A stretch of 64,000 nucleotides of DNA from Bacillus chungangensis (GCF_030812995.1 NZ_JAUSTT010000005.1:1-64000); one strand, 5' to 3'. Counted from the first letter of the stretch, positions 15,746-23,677 are shown. Translations and numbers: made by a program. Notes: a model not told the origin generated them from the letters alone.

Positions 15746-16198
15746 TTAACACATGCATTTTTCCGACGTTCTCGACTTTCCCGTCGTTTTCGGCAAATTC
15801 GGCATTTTCGACATTTGCTCGACAATCGCATCTTTTAGACGGCGAATATGCCTTTCAGATAATCCCATATGGCGAGCGATCCATGAATAGTTTTTCCCTT
15901 CCAACAACCAATGTAGCACTTCCAATTCTCGTTCTTCTTCTATTAAACATGCACATTCTTGAATCGCTTCTATTTTCATCTTGTATTCATTTAACTTCTT
16001 CCATCTTTTTTCCCTGCGCAAGTACTCTCGATAAATAGGATCGCTCATCGCACCTTTTGCTTTCGGGAGTGAACCTTCGACTCCATATTGAGCAGCAAGC
16101 CTCTCTCCAGCTGCTCCAAGTGAATCGTGCATCATTTGAACAGTATTGATCATCCAATGGTAATCTTTTATCATGCTTTCTATTTCTTTTTTGTTCAT
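15746..16198 (-). CDS. Phage HTH regulator, sigma region-4-like
   Basis: A 150-residue protein. Residues about 90-130 (ERELEVLHWLLEGKNYSWIARHMGLSERHIRRLKDAIVEQM) form a LuxR/sigma-4 type helix-turn-helix. The N-terminal 85 residues are helical and basic, and the last 20 are a Ser/Thr/Lys tail. Such proteins occur in early regions of Bacillus prophages; I do not recognise a named one. The ATG at 16198 has AAAGGTGATAAACATA before it. The gene sits between two terminators and the early control region. Confidence 0.65.
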   Translation of the reverse strand: MNKKEIESMIKDYHWMINTVQMMHDSLGAAGERLAAQYGVEGSLPKAKGAMSDPIYREYLRREKRWKKLNEYKMKIEAIQECACLIEEERELEVLHWLLEGKNYSWIARHMGLSERHIRRLKDAIVEQMSKMPNLPKTTGKSRTSEKCMC

Positions 16199-16246
16199 TA
16201 TGTTTATCACCTTTCTATCAAACTATTATGCTACTTTTTACTTGTC

Positions 16247-16429
16247 CTACCGCTGCCTAAAGGCACCTCTGTAGCGCCTATATGTCGGTCTATTTATTCC
16301 CATTAAGTTTTTAATCTCTGCTTCACTTAAAGGCACTCGGTTAAGTGCCGGTTTTTTGCAATCGGTTTCATTTCTATTTTTATCTATGCGATGCTGCTTT
16401 TTTGGATGGCTTTGTAACGTTGGACTCAT
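16247..16429 (-). CDS. Small basic phage early protein, unknown function
   Basis: A 60-residue, strongly basic protein. The C-terminal half (VPLSEAEIKNLMGINRPTYRRYRGAFRQR) looks like a short helix-turn-helix with an Arg-rich end, so DNA binding is plausible. The ATG follows AAAGGAATTGAAAAA. It is the first gene leftward from the operator region and should be repressed by the Xre protein. It occupies the place of XtrA or another early gene in PBSX; the identity is not clear. Confidence 0.55.
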   Translation of the reverse strand: MSPTLQSHPKKQHRIDKNRNETDCKKPALNRVPLSEAEIKNLMGINRPTYRRYRGAFRQR

Positions 16430-16454
16430 TTTTTCAATTCCTTTACTATTTTAT

Positions 16455-16711
16455 GTTCACTTTTTGCACAAATTAAATGAAAAAAAAATCGCGGTTTGGT
16501 TCTTTTCATTCTTCGTGTATTTTATACACTAAAAATACGATCGTTCAAAAATCTTTTTAAAAACAGTGTTTATCCTTATAGTACTAGACATTCTATTAAT
16601 CTCCCATTACTCATTGTGCAATTTATACACCAATTATATCGTGCATTTTTTGCACTGTCAATGTCATTGTTCATTTTGAGCACATTATTTTGCTTTGTGC
16701 ATTTTTTTCAC
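16455..16711. promoter_or_regulatory. Phage control region with six 15-bp operator-like palindromes
   Basis: Six sites fit the pattern GTNNA-N5-TNNAC or close to it: 16455-16469 GTTCACTTTTTGCAC, 16515-16529 GTGTATTTTATACAC, 16616-16630 GTGCAATTTATACAC, 16641-16655 GTGCATTTTTTGCAC, 16669-16683 GTTCATTTTGAGCAC, 16697-16711 GTGCATTTTTTTCAC. The last lies between the -35 and -10 of the repressor promoter. They are probably bound by the adjacent Xre protein. This explains the 317-base gene-free stretch. Confidence 0.7.
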
Positions 16712-16718
16712 GTATAAT
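16690..16718 (+). promoter_or_regulatory. Promoter of the xre-immA operon
   Basis: TTGCTT (16690-16695), 17-base spacer, TATAAT (16713-16718): a good sigma-A promoter. An operator-like palindrome fills the spacer, suggesting autorepression. The start codon of xre follows 28 bases later, with AGGAG at 16736. Confidence 0.75.
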
Positions 16719-16746
16719 ATAGATAATCGATTAATAGGAGCGTTGA

Positions 16747-17199
16747 ATGATGAATTATGGAGAACGCCTTAGACAGTTAAGATTAGAAAAAGGATTATCT
16801 CAACAAGAGTTAGCTAATAGATTAAAGATTAATCGTTCTACTTATGCCCGCTATGAATTAGGAAAAACACAGCCAGATTTTGAAACTGTTTCTAAACTAG
16901 CTGATTTTTTTGCAGTGAGCACTGACTACATTCTTGGCAGATCAGCAAAAAAAGAAAACGATTGGGATTCAAAGCTTCCAGAATTAACCGAAAAGGACGA
17001 ACGAGATATCGCCAAAGATTTAGAAAAAATGATTAGCAATTTAGAAAAAAAAGAAGGTTACTCACAGTTTGATGGACAGAGCATGGATGATATGGACGAG
17101 GAGGATCGTGAATTGCTTATTGCATCGCTTGAAAACTCTATGCGCTTAGCAAAACGGATAGCTAAACAAAAATTCACCCCTAAAAAATATCGTAAATAG
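16747..17199 (+). CDS. xre: Xre-family repressor (ImmR/Xre-like)
   Basis: A 150-residue protein with an N-terminal HTH_3 domain, residues about 5-62 (GERLRQLRLEKGLSQQELANRL..STYARYELGKTQPDFET..LADFFAVSTDYILG). The C-terminal half is charged and helical and presumably mediates dimerisation. By analogy with ICEBs1 ImmR and PBSX Xre it represses the leftward early genes and its own promoter. It forms an operon with the protease gene 12 bases downstream, which probably inactivates it after DNA damage; that step is inferred from the family. Confidence 0.85.
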   Translation: MMNYGERLRQLRLEKGLSQQELANRLKINRSTYARYELGKTQPDFETVSKLADFFAVSTDYILGRSAKKENDWDSKLPELTEKDERDIAKDLEKMISNLEKKEGYSQFDGQSMDDMDEEDRELLIASLENSMRLAKRIAKQKFTPKKYRK

Positions 17200-17211
17200 G
17201 AGTGCAATTTT

Positions 17212-17652
17212 ATGTCTCGAATGAAAGAAATTGTCGCAAAAATCATTGATAAATACGGAACGAACGACCCATTTGAAATTGGAAAGGCCCGCAGCATCGA
17301 ATTTGTATTTGCAGAGCTAGGCAGCACTTTTGGCTTTTATAGCTCCTACAGACGAATTCAGTTTATTCATATTAATAATAAACTCGATAAAGAGATGCAG
17401 CGCTTTGTATGTGCCCATGAACTTGGCCATGCCATCTTGCATCGGGATATTAACACTCAATTTTTGAAAGCGAATACGTTTTTTTCACCAGAAAAAATCG
17501 AGGTGGAGGCAAACACTTTTGCAGTTGAGCTGTTAATGCCAGATGACGCCATTTATGAATATAAAGACACGAGCCTAACAATCAACGAAGTGGCTGAAAT
17601 ATACGGTGTACCAAGAGAAGTTTCATACTTAAAAAATAACGAATCTTCATAA
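17212..17652 (+). CDS. ImmA/IrrE-family metallopeptidase (XkdA-like)
   Basis: A 146-residue protein with the zinc-protease motif HELGHA (His69, Glu70, His73), followed by F....EVEANTFAVELLMP at about 101-115, the usual ImmA/IrrE pattern with the third ligand Glu. In ICEBs1 and relatives ImmA cuts the cognate repressor when RecA is activated. The pairing with xre in one operon supports that role. Start ATG with AGGAG upstream. Length and motifs complete, so the immunity module appears functional. Confidence 0.85.
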   Translation: MSRMKEIVAKIIDKYGTNDPFEIGKARSIEFVFAELGSTFGFYSSYRRIQFIHINNKLDKEMQRFVCAHELGHAILHRDINTQFLKANTFFSPEKIEVEANTFAVELLMPDDAIYEYKDTSLTINEVAEIYGVPREVSYLKNNESS

Positions 17653-17720
17653 AGCCGCTTTTGCTTACAAGATTCTCATTCTCTTTGTGTCTTAATTCGC
17701 AAAAAATAATTCCTTCAAAA

Positions 17721-17826
17721 GATAAATAAAGTAACATTCATCAATGGGTCTAGTTTTTAACCAATCGGACATTTATTAGAAGTAAGAAATGAGAAGTGAG
17801 TCCCACTTCCCATTTCTTACTTCTAA
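17721..17826 (+). repeat. Degenerate hairpin repeat, copy 5, with a 23-bp hairpin
   Basis: GATAAATAAAGTAACATTCA, TCAATGGG and the core AACCAATCGGACATTT identify a decayed copy of the repeat family. Instead of the usual second stem it carries a long inverted repeat: 17776-17798 pairs with 17804-17826, 22 of 23 bases, five-base loop. On either strand it lacks a clear T-tract. Confidence 0.6.
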
Positions 17827-17885
17827 CCGCCATGATGTTTCTTTTCATATTAACATCACTTGCCGATCATCTGAATAACTATATC

Positions 17886-18440
17886 TCACTTATTTCCTTG
17901 CGATTCTCCAAGCGCTAATATAACAGAACCGACTGCCTGAATCCAACTGCCACTAAATACAATAAGCTTCCCTTCTTCTGCTTTGATGTTATTTTTATAA
18001 AAACCTTCTTTTGAGTCATATTTTAGTTCATAAAAACCACCAACTGCTTGTAGAGAATTGCCTATAATCTGCAATAAATGTCCAATCACCCTTTGTGCTC
18101 GATCAGATACGGTATCGTCTTGCAATTCATCTGCAAGTGCTGCCGCCCCACCTAAAGCCTGTATCAAATTCCCTTTGATCGCTAACTGCACTTCCTGCTT
18201 TCCTTCTAATAAAAGGAGAGCACCGATAACTGTAACATTTCCAATTGCTTGCAGTTCCGTACCAATCCGTTCAAGTCCATATTGTTCTTCAGCTTCCAAA
18301 GCATTACCAACTGCTTGTAGTTCATTACCCCATAATTGAAGATAAAATCGCTTCTGACTATCTAAACGCTTAGAAGGTGAACTTCCAATTGCCGCCAAGA
18401 TTGTTCCTGTTGGAGCTATCCACGGGATATACGGATCCAT
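17886..18440 (-). CDS. Hexapeptide-repeat protein (LQA-I/V-GN repeats), function unknown
   Basis: A 184-residue protein with repeated LQA(I/V)GN-like units: LQAVGNALEA, LQAIGNVTVIG, IQALGGAAAL, LQIIGNSLQAVGGF, IQAVGSVILALGE. These are spaced 15-25 residues apart with amphipathic helices between. No signal peptide is obvious. Similar repetitive proteins occur in Bacillus genomes, but I do not know a function. The ATG at 18440 (MDPYIPW) has AAGGA ten bases upstream; the in-frame GTG before it is too close to that site. It lies just outside the phage region and may not belong to it. Confidence 0.6.
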   Translation of the reverse strand: MDPYIPWIAPTGTILAAIGSSPSKRLDSQKRFYLQLWGNELQAVGNALEAEEQYGLERIGTELQAIGNVTVIGALLLLEGKQEVQLAIKGNLIQALGGAAALADELQDDTVSDRAQRVIGHLLQIIGNSLQAVGGFYELKYDSKEGFYKNNIKAEEGKLIVFSGSWIQAVGSVILALGESQGNK

Positions 18441-18667
18441 TTGCCACACGTCCTTAGTTGTTGCCTAAATAGATGTATTTGTCATATAATTAGCATCCCT
18501 CATTTCACTGACCATGTCTTATGTTAGATATATTCAACATTAGAATCATCGTTCATGAAAGGAGCATTTTTTTTGCAATAGACATTCGATTATGCTCATT
18601 TAGTTGTGTCTTCCAATATTAACTGTAAACTTTTGATTATCCTCCCCCAAGAAAGGGGGTGAAGGAT

Positions 18668-18832
18668 TTGGTAAATAAAGATAAACTCAAAAGTTTTTCT
18701 GATTACACATTGATTAACATGCATCTAAGTATCAGAAGACATTTAGAATCTAAAGGTAAAGTTCATATAAAAGAATTGGAAAACCTTTTACATTTACTGG
18801 AGTTTGAGTTGACTAAGCGAAACTTATTCTAA
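18668..18832 (+). CDS. Small hypothetical protein (54 residues)
   Basis: TTG start with AAAGGGGGTGAAGGAT immediately upstream, a strong ribosome binding site. The frame runs 54 residues: a basic, helical sequence (LVNKDKLKSFSDYTLINMHL and so on) ending KRNLF. I do not recognise it. Its codon use looks ordinary for this genome and the site is unusually good, so it is probably expressed. A GTG three codons earlier is too near the ribosome binding site. Confidence 0.45.
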   Translation: MVNKDKLKSFSDYTLINMHLSIRRHLESKGKVHIKELENLLHLLEFELTKRNLF

Positions 18833-19106
18833 TTCGACTCCTTTCAGTTCCTTTAGTCTAATGATCTAAAATGCCAAAGCAAAAATAAGGGGGAGGAGCT
18901 ATCAGGTGATTTTTATTTTTGTTAGTTAATTTGTTCACAATAACGATATCTTTCCTCATATGCCAAACAAGTGTTGATATTTAATCAATACTTTATTGTA
19001 TTCATTATTTTATTTTTTTCCATTAGAAAATGAATAAAATGTTTTGCACCTCGATACGAAAAGTGTTCACGTAAGTGCTAGTGTTGATATTTTATCAACA
19101 TCTATT
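18833..19106. other. Gene-free spacer with two matching palindromes
   Basis: No gene is visible here. TGTTGATATTTAATCAATA (18972-18990) and TGTTGATATTTTATCAACA (19082-19100) are two copies of one palindrome, TTGAT-N5-ATCAA, 110 bases apart. A ribosome-binding-site-like GGGGGAGGAGC at about 18891 is followed only by a seven-codon frame. Confidence 0.5.
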
Positions 19107-19138
19107 GAAAAAAAAGAAACACTCCATAAATGAGTGTT
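19107..19138 (-). terminator. Second terminator behind the PTS regulator gene
   Basis: On the minus strand AACACTCA-TTTATG-GAGTGTT is followed by TCTTTTTTTT. It lies downstream of the first terminator in the same direction. Confidence 0.6.
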
Positions 19139-19176
19139 CCCAGTGTTTTGATGCCTCAACATAATCAATTCTTAAT

Positions 19177-19205
19177 AAAAAAAGACTTGCCAACTGCCGC
19201 AAGTC
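19177..19205 (-). terminator. Terminator of the PTS regulator gene
   Basis: On the minus strand GACTTGC / GGCAGTTG / GCAAGTC is followed by seven T. It starts six bases after the stop codon at 19211. Confidence 0.8.
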
Positions 19206-19210
19206 CCAGT

Positions 19211-21145
19211 TTAGTTATGATGCTTCATTAATTCTGACAAGATCCTAATGAAGTCTTCATAGTTTTTTGATTCGATAATTTTATTCGCATTTTTACTTTC
19301 GGATAACACTTCAATGAAGCTATCAAAAATAGAGCGAAATTCTTTTCGTTCCTCTCTATTCATGACAATCATGGCAATGATCTGAACAGTGCTTTCTCCC
19401 CACTTTACAGGTTTATCATTAATGACGATTGAAATAGACGTTCTTTTCCCATTCATCTTCATTGAATGAGGGACGGCAACAATATGATTAAATGCGGTAG
19501 AAGATATTTTTTCCCTTTCAATGATTGATTCAACGTAGTGTTGATCAATGCGATCGAGTTCAACCAGTTCTTCGCCCATAAATCGAATCATTTTTATTTC
19601 ATCATCAAAATAAATATTTTTCTTAAAAAGGGCTGGTTCGAAATATTGGCCAAGGTAGGATTTCATATTAGTAAAATAACGCCGCTTTTTCATTTCACTT
19701 ATTTTAGCAATGATTTTACTCTGGTCAGCTTCTGTCAGAAAAGGATTAATTTGAATAAGCTCTATATCGGCAATTGGTGGAACTTCTACAGTAGAGATGA
19801 CCAAATCGACATTTAGTTGTGGGATATTTGTATCTGTCGTTGATAATACCCTCGTAATTTCTAATGAATCACTAAATGTTTGCGTCAATCTATTCACAGT
19901 TTCCATTTGCATGCCGTAGTATTCAGGACAAATGATTGCACAAAGGACTTTATTTTTAAGTTCTTTTTTTCGTTCAAAGAAGGCGCCAATATGAAACGCA
20001 ATATAGGCAATCTCATCTTCGATTATCCTAATATTTTCTTCCTCCTGAATCTCATTCGCTATAAATACTGATAAATCATAAATAAGTGGATAAGATGACT
20101 TTATTTTTTTGGTCATCGGATTTTTGGAATATCGATTGAATTTTGCTCTCGTAATTAAGTTCCGAAGATGAAGTGTAAATTTGATCATAAACTCATCATC
20201 AGAAATATCGATAAAAAAATATTCATTTACTTTATGAATAATCCTATTAGCTAATCTCGTATATTCAGGTTCAATAAAATCATTGATGTTCTCAGTGGTA
20301 ATATCGTTGTACTTGAGAGTAGTTGTTTTGCTGGCGAGCAACAAAGTTAAATAATACAGTTCGGTCGTATCAAATGTTACACCGGTAATCTTTTCGATCT
20401 CTGCGGCAATATCCAAAGCCGCATCATACTCGTACCTATCTTTAATTTGTTTGAGATTTATATGTTCGAGTACGTGATTACTTTTAATTCGTTCAATGGC
20501 AATGACAAGATGAAGCAAAATATTATTAATCGTGTACCCGTTGATAAATAAATGATAGCGATTTAAAATATCGATTACTTTTTCTTTCATTAACGATAAA
20601 TCATAACCGTAAAAATCACTTTGAATATCGGCAAGATGGAGAAATTCTTCATTAGACTCATCTTGAAATATTTGGCTCATTAGCTTCCGTTTATTCATTT
20701 CTGTACCTATTAATTGAATCTCATCCATTTTCCGTTGCAAATGGAGGTCGTATTTTTTTAAGTAGGCACGCACCTTTTTCAGGTCGCTTTCTATCGATGC
20801 AACGCTTACACATAACTCTTCACTAGCATCAAAAATATTAAGACCCTCTTGGTTGTAAATCAAGTTTTTTAATAAATAATGAGTGCGTTCAATCGGTGTT
20901 TCTGGGATATCGTTCTCTTGCATTTCTTGCTCTCTGTATTTTAGAAACATTGCTTCATTTATTTTATAGTTATTATTTGACGACATAATGAGTGGTTCGG
21001 GGTAGGGAAGCGCATTGATTTCACTAATATAATGTCGAATTGTGCGTGTAGAAACAGAAAAATAAGCAGCAAGCTCATCCGTTTTCACCCATTTATTCAA
21101 ATGATATAAATGCTTGATAAAAGCGGTTTCTCTCTCTTTTTTCAA
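19211..21145 (-). CDS. PRD-containing transcription activator with PTS domains (LicR/BglG-type)
   Basis: A 644-residue regulator. Two N-terminal helix-turn-helix regions (LAAYFSVSTRTIRHYISEIN and ASEELCVSVASIESDLKKVRAY) are followed by two PTS regulation domains (about 170-270 and 280-395, with HLVIAIERI and IAFHIGAFFE). A GAT/EIIB-like domain carries C-P-E-Y-Y-G-M at about 405-412, and an EIIA-like domain has the His in VAVPHSM near residue 560. Such proteins activate adjacent PTS operons according to phosphorylation state. It is divergent from the EIIB-EIIC-EIIA-glucosidase operon it most likely controls. The start is taken as TTG at 21145 (GGGAGGTGTCAGA before it); an ATG 12 codons upstream lacks a site. 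Confidence 0.85.
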   Translation of the reverse strand: MKKERETAFIKHLYHLNKWVKTDELAAYFSVSTRTIRHYISEINALPYPEPLIMSSNNNYKINEAMFLKYREQEMQENDIPETPIERTHYLLKNLIYNQEGLNIFDASEELCVSVASIESDLKKVRAYLKKYDLHLQRKMDEIQLIGTEMNKRKLMSQIFQDESNEEFLHLADIQSDFYGYDLSLMKEKVIDILNRYHLFINGYTINNILLHLVIAIERIKSNHVLEHINLKQIKDRYEYDAALDIAAEIEKITGVTFDTTELYYLTLLLASKTTTLKYNDITTENINDFIEPEYTRLANRIIHKVNEYFFIDISDDEFMIKFTLHLRNLITRAKFNRYSKNPMTKKIKSSYPLIYDLSVFIANEIQEEENIRIIEDEIAYIAFHIGAFFERKKELKNKVLCAIICPEYYGMQMETVNRLTQTFSDSLEITRVLSTTDTNIPQLNVDLVISTVEVPPIADIELIQINPFLTEADQSKIIAKISEMKKRRYFTNMKSYLGQYFEPALFKKNIYFDDEIKMIRFMGEELVELDRIDQHYVESIIEREKISSTAFNHIVAVPHSMKMNGKRTSISIVINDKPVKWGESTVQIIAMIVMNREERKEFRSIFDSFIEVLSESKNANKIIESKNYEDFIRILSELMKHHN

Positions 21146-21319
21146 ATCTGACACCTCCCTCGTTCTATTTTCCCCTATCATTATATCCTTATCATTATGT
21201 ATATAAAAGTAAGTTTTTCTCCGCTGTGCGGAACTTTTTCTATTGGCGAAGAGTTTGATTTTGTAGAAAAATGATATTAGGAAATACTACTTAAAATGAC
21301 CTTCAAGGAGGAAATCAAG

Positions 21320-21634
21320 ATGGATAAAAAAAATGTCTTACTCGTTTGTGGCGGCGGTGCTTCTAGTGGTTTTATGGCGCAAAATATTCGAAAAGCGGCT
21401 AAAAAAAGAAACATTGACATTGATGTGATGGCTAGAAGCGAGTCTGAAATTGAAGATTATATCAATGAAATCGATGTCTTACTCATCGGCCCCCATTTGA
21501 AATATATGGAGGCTGATTTAAGAGCAAAAGTAGAACCGTATCATATTCCAGCAGCAGTTATTGATCAATCTGTCTATGGACTTTTAGATGGCAACAAAGG
21601 TTTGGACCTCATCTTAGAACTTCTTGAAAAATAA
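21320..21634 (+). CDS. PTS beta-glucoside/cellobiose-type EIIB component
   Basis: A 104-residue Lac/Cel-family EIIB. The phosphorylated Cys10 sits in VCGGGASSGFMAQ. The next landmark, LLIGPHLKYME, is at about 62-72. It transfers phosphate from EIIA to the incoming sugar at EIIC. Start at 21320, because AGGAGG lies eight bases before; the in-frame upstream ATG has no site. First gene of the operon, followed 26 bases later by EIIC. In the spacer before it, CTCCGC-TGT-GCGGAA could be a regulator site. Confidence 0.85.
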   Translation: MDKKNVLLVCGGGASSGFMAQNIRKAAKKRNIDIDVMARSESEIEDYINEIDVLLIGPHLKYMEADLRAKVEPYHIPAAVIDQSVYGLLDGNKGLDLILELLEK

Positions 21635-21659
21635 CTTTAATTGAAAAGAGGTTAGTGTC

Positions 21660-22892
21660 ATGAATACGTTTATTAAATGGATGAACGAGAAATTCTCTCC
21701 TAAGATGAATAAGATAACGAGAAATCCATGGGTTTCAGCTATTCAGGATGCTATTATGGCAGTTTTGCCTTTAATTCTCGTAGGCTCTCTTATTACGATG
21801 ATTTCAATATTGAATGAGTATTTTCCAAAAATGCCTGATCTATCACCGATTAGTTCTTTCTCATTTGGATTAATTAGTGTATTCATTGTGTTTTTAACAC
21901 CCTATTTCATTATGGAAAAAAAGAAGAAAAATGATAGAAAAATAATTGCTGGTTTAACTGGCTTAGCTTTATTTTTCATCTTAGTAATGCCGGTATTTTC
22001 CGAAGACGGGACAAGCATCACTTTTACATTTGAACGTTTTGGCGGCAACGGTATGTTTGTCTCTTTATTTGTCGGATTAATTGTCGGCGCTGTTATGTAT
22101 TTATTTAGTAAATTCTCATTTTTTAAAGACTCAAGTTCGCTTCCCGATTTTATTATTGTATGGTTTGATACGATTATACCAATCGCCATCTTACTACTTT
22201 TCGGCTGGTTATTCGCCTTTCAATTACAATATGATTTATACAATTTCATTTTATCGCTTTTTCAACCACTGTCTCTCATTGGTCAAAGTTTTGCTGGTTT
22301 TGTCATGATTACCTTCCTATGTGTATTCTTGTATTCATTTGGGATCAGTCCTTGGGCGTTATATCCAATCGTGTTTCCGATGTGGATGGCTGGTATTGAA
22401 GCGAACAGTTTAAACGTTTCTCAAGGATTGGCGCCGCAAAATATCCATACATTTGAAACGCTTATGGGTTGGGTATGGATTGGTGGAATGGGAACAACCT
22501 TGCCGCTTGTCATCATGATGTTATTTTTAGCTAAATCTAACCACTTGAAAGCAATTGGAAAAGTCACCATTGCACCATCGATATTTAATATAAATGAACC
22601 GGTTATTTTCGGATCTCCAGTAGCATTTAATCCGATCCTCATGGTTCCAATGTGGTTAAATGGGCTGATTATTCCTGCGATTACCTATTTCGTTTTAAAT
22701 ATAGGAATGGTTAAAATCCCTGCGGAAATTCTTCAATTATGGTATTTCCCAGCTGGAATTTCAACGTACTTAGTCAACTCTGACTTTAAAGGCTTAATAC
22801 TATTAGCGATTATTTTAGTCGTCTCTTGGATAATCTGGTTCCCATTCTTTAAAGTGTATGATATGCAGCAACTGAAAAAGGAACAACAGTAA
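21660..22892 (+). CDS. PTS cellobiose-type EIIC permease
   Basis: A 410-residue integral membrane protein with about ten hydrophobic segments and typical EIIC features: N-terminal FSPKMNKITRNPWVSAIQDAI, and the substrate motif FNINEPVIFGSPVAFNPILMVP at about 305-326. It binds and translocates a beta-glucoside or cellobiose-like sugar while EIIB phosphorylates it. It is slightly shorter than most Cel EIIC (about 430-450) but complete. Ribosome binding site AAGAGG; 26 bases behind EIIB. Confidence 0.85.
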   Translation: MNTFIKWMNEKFSPKMNKITRNPWVSAIQDAIMAVLPLILVGSLITMISILNEYFPKMPDLSPISSFSFGLISVFIVFLTPYFIMEKKKKNDRKIIAGLTGLALFFILVMPVFSEDGTSITFTFERFGGNGMFVSLFVGLIVGAVMYLFSKFSFFKDSSSLPDFIIVWFDTIIPIAILLLFGWLFAFQLQYDLYNFILSLFQPLSLIGQSFAGFVMITFLCVFLYSFGISPWALYPIVFPMWMAGIEANSLNVSQGLAPQNIHTFETLMGWVWIGGMGTTLPLVIMMLFLAKSNHLKAIGKVTIAPSIFNINEPVIFGSPVAFNPILMVPMWLNGLIIPAITYFVLNIGMVKIPAEILQLWYFPAGISTYLVNSDFKGLILLAIILVVSWIIWFPFFKVYDMQQLKKEQQ

Positions 22893-22918
22893 ATTAGCAT
22901 GATAGGGAGGTAAATAGA

Positions 22919-23275
22919 ATGACGGGAGATAGCTTAAAAGAAAAGGATATGAATGAAATATCCATGAAAATTATTTTAAATGCCGGCGATGCAAGAGCAA
23001 TCATTAGCGAGGCGCTTGAAAGCATTGCTAAAGGTAATTTCAATCAGGCAAATAACAAATTAATCGAAGCGAAAAAGAAAATTACTGCTGCTCACTCTGT
23101 GCAAACAGACACTATTCAAGGAGAAGCTCGCGGGGAAAAAATAACATTCTCTTTATTATTCGCTCACGCACAAGACACCTTAATGACTATTATGAGCGAA
23201 TGGAATACAGCTAAGCATTTAATCCAACTTTTTGAAACATTTGATAAACGATTGAAAAAGCTTGAAGAAAAATAA
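22919..23275 (+). CDS. PTS Lac/Cel-family EIIA component
   Basis: A 118-residue helical protein with the active histidine in LLFAHAQDTLM (His83), identical in pattern to LacF/ChbA. It accepts phosphate from HPr. An N-terminal extension (MTGDSLKEKD) precedes the conserved MNEISMKIILNAGDAR. Start ATG behind GGGAGGTAAATAGA. It is separated from the glucosidase by 402 bases that hold repeat copy 6. Confidence 0.85.
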   Translation: MTGDSLKEKDMNEISMKIILNAGDARAIISEALESIAKGNFNQANNKLIEAKKKITAAHSVQTDTIQGEARGEKITFSLLFAHAQDTLMTIMSEWNTAKHLIQLFETFDKRLKKLEEK

Positions 23276-23293
23276 GTGTTTATTGACATGCCA

Positions 23294-23630
23294 GATAAAG
23301 TGAAACTTCCATCAGTGGGGGTTTTCTCTCATCCCCATACAAAGGATCTCAAGCTAAAAGCGCGACGTCCTCGAAAAAGGAAAATCATCTTTTTCTTGTG
23401 CGATGTTTTGCTGTCGAAGCATTTCCTTATCCTGTCGCAACGCTTGAGTGACCAACATCCTCTTAAAAGAAGAGCACTTTTTCTTCGTGCGATGTTGATT
23501 CAAGAAGCTTTCCTTGTCCTGTTGGCCCGAACCAATCGGACATTTGACTTTCAGTTATCCCACATCTAGACTTCTTCGATTCCTCTTACTCTTGAGGTAG
23601 GGTTTTACTGCCAGTTAGATGTGGGATAAA
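23294..23630 (+). repeat. Dispersed hairpin repeat, copy 6 (long form, both nested inserts)
   Basis: Full-length copy from GATAAAGTGAAACTTCCATC to GTTAGATGTGGGATAAA. It contains two related inserts of about 65-70 bases at the two CGTCC/TGT-type sites (about 23379-23442 and 23466-23530). The element lies inside a flanking inverted repeat: TTGACATGCCAGAT on the left, ATCTGGCATTTCAA on the right. It splits EIIA from the glucosidase gene. Confidence 0.85.
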
Positions 23631-23677
23631 TGTATGATCTGGCATTTCAATCATGTTTATGAAGGGAGTATACTTCA

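Noticed and set aside
16323-16360. Hairpin GGCACT..AGTGCC with six T on the plus strand
   Set aside because: It lies inside the 60-residue minus-strand gene, with no plus-strand gene upstream; probably chance.
18885-18930. Strong ribosome-binding-site-like GGGGGAGGAGC before a GTG
   Set aside because: The frame ends after seven codons; no toxin-like hydrophobic peptide results.
21182-21319. Sigma-54 promoter for the PTS operon
   Set aside because: TTGGCG occurs, but the TTGC element at the required distance is missing.
23276-23569. 97-codon plus-strand ORF (and similar ORFs at 26104-26352)
   Set aside because: Made almost entirely of the repeat elements; the frames are not conserved between copies.
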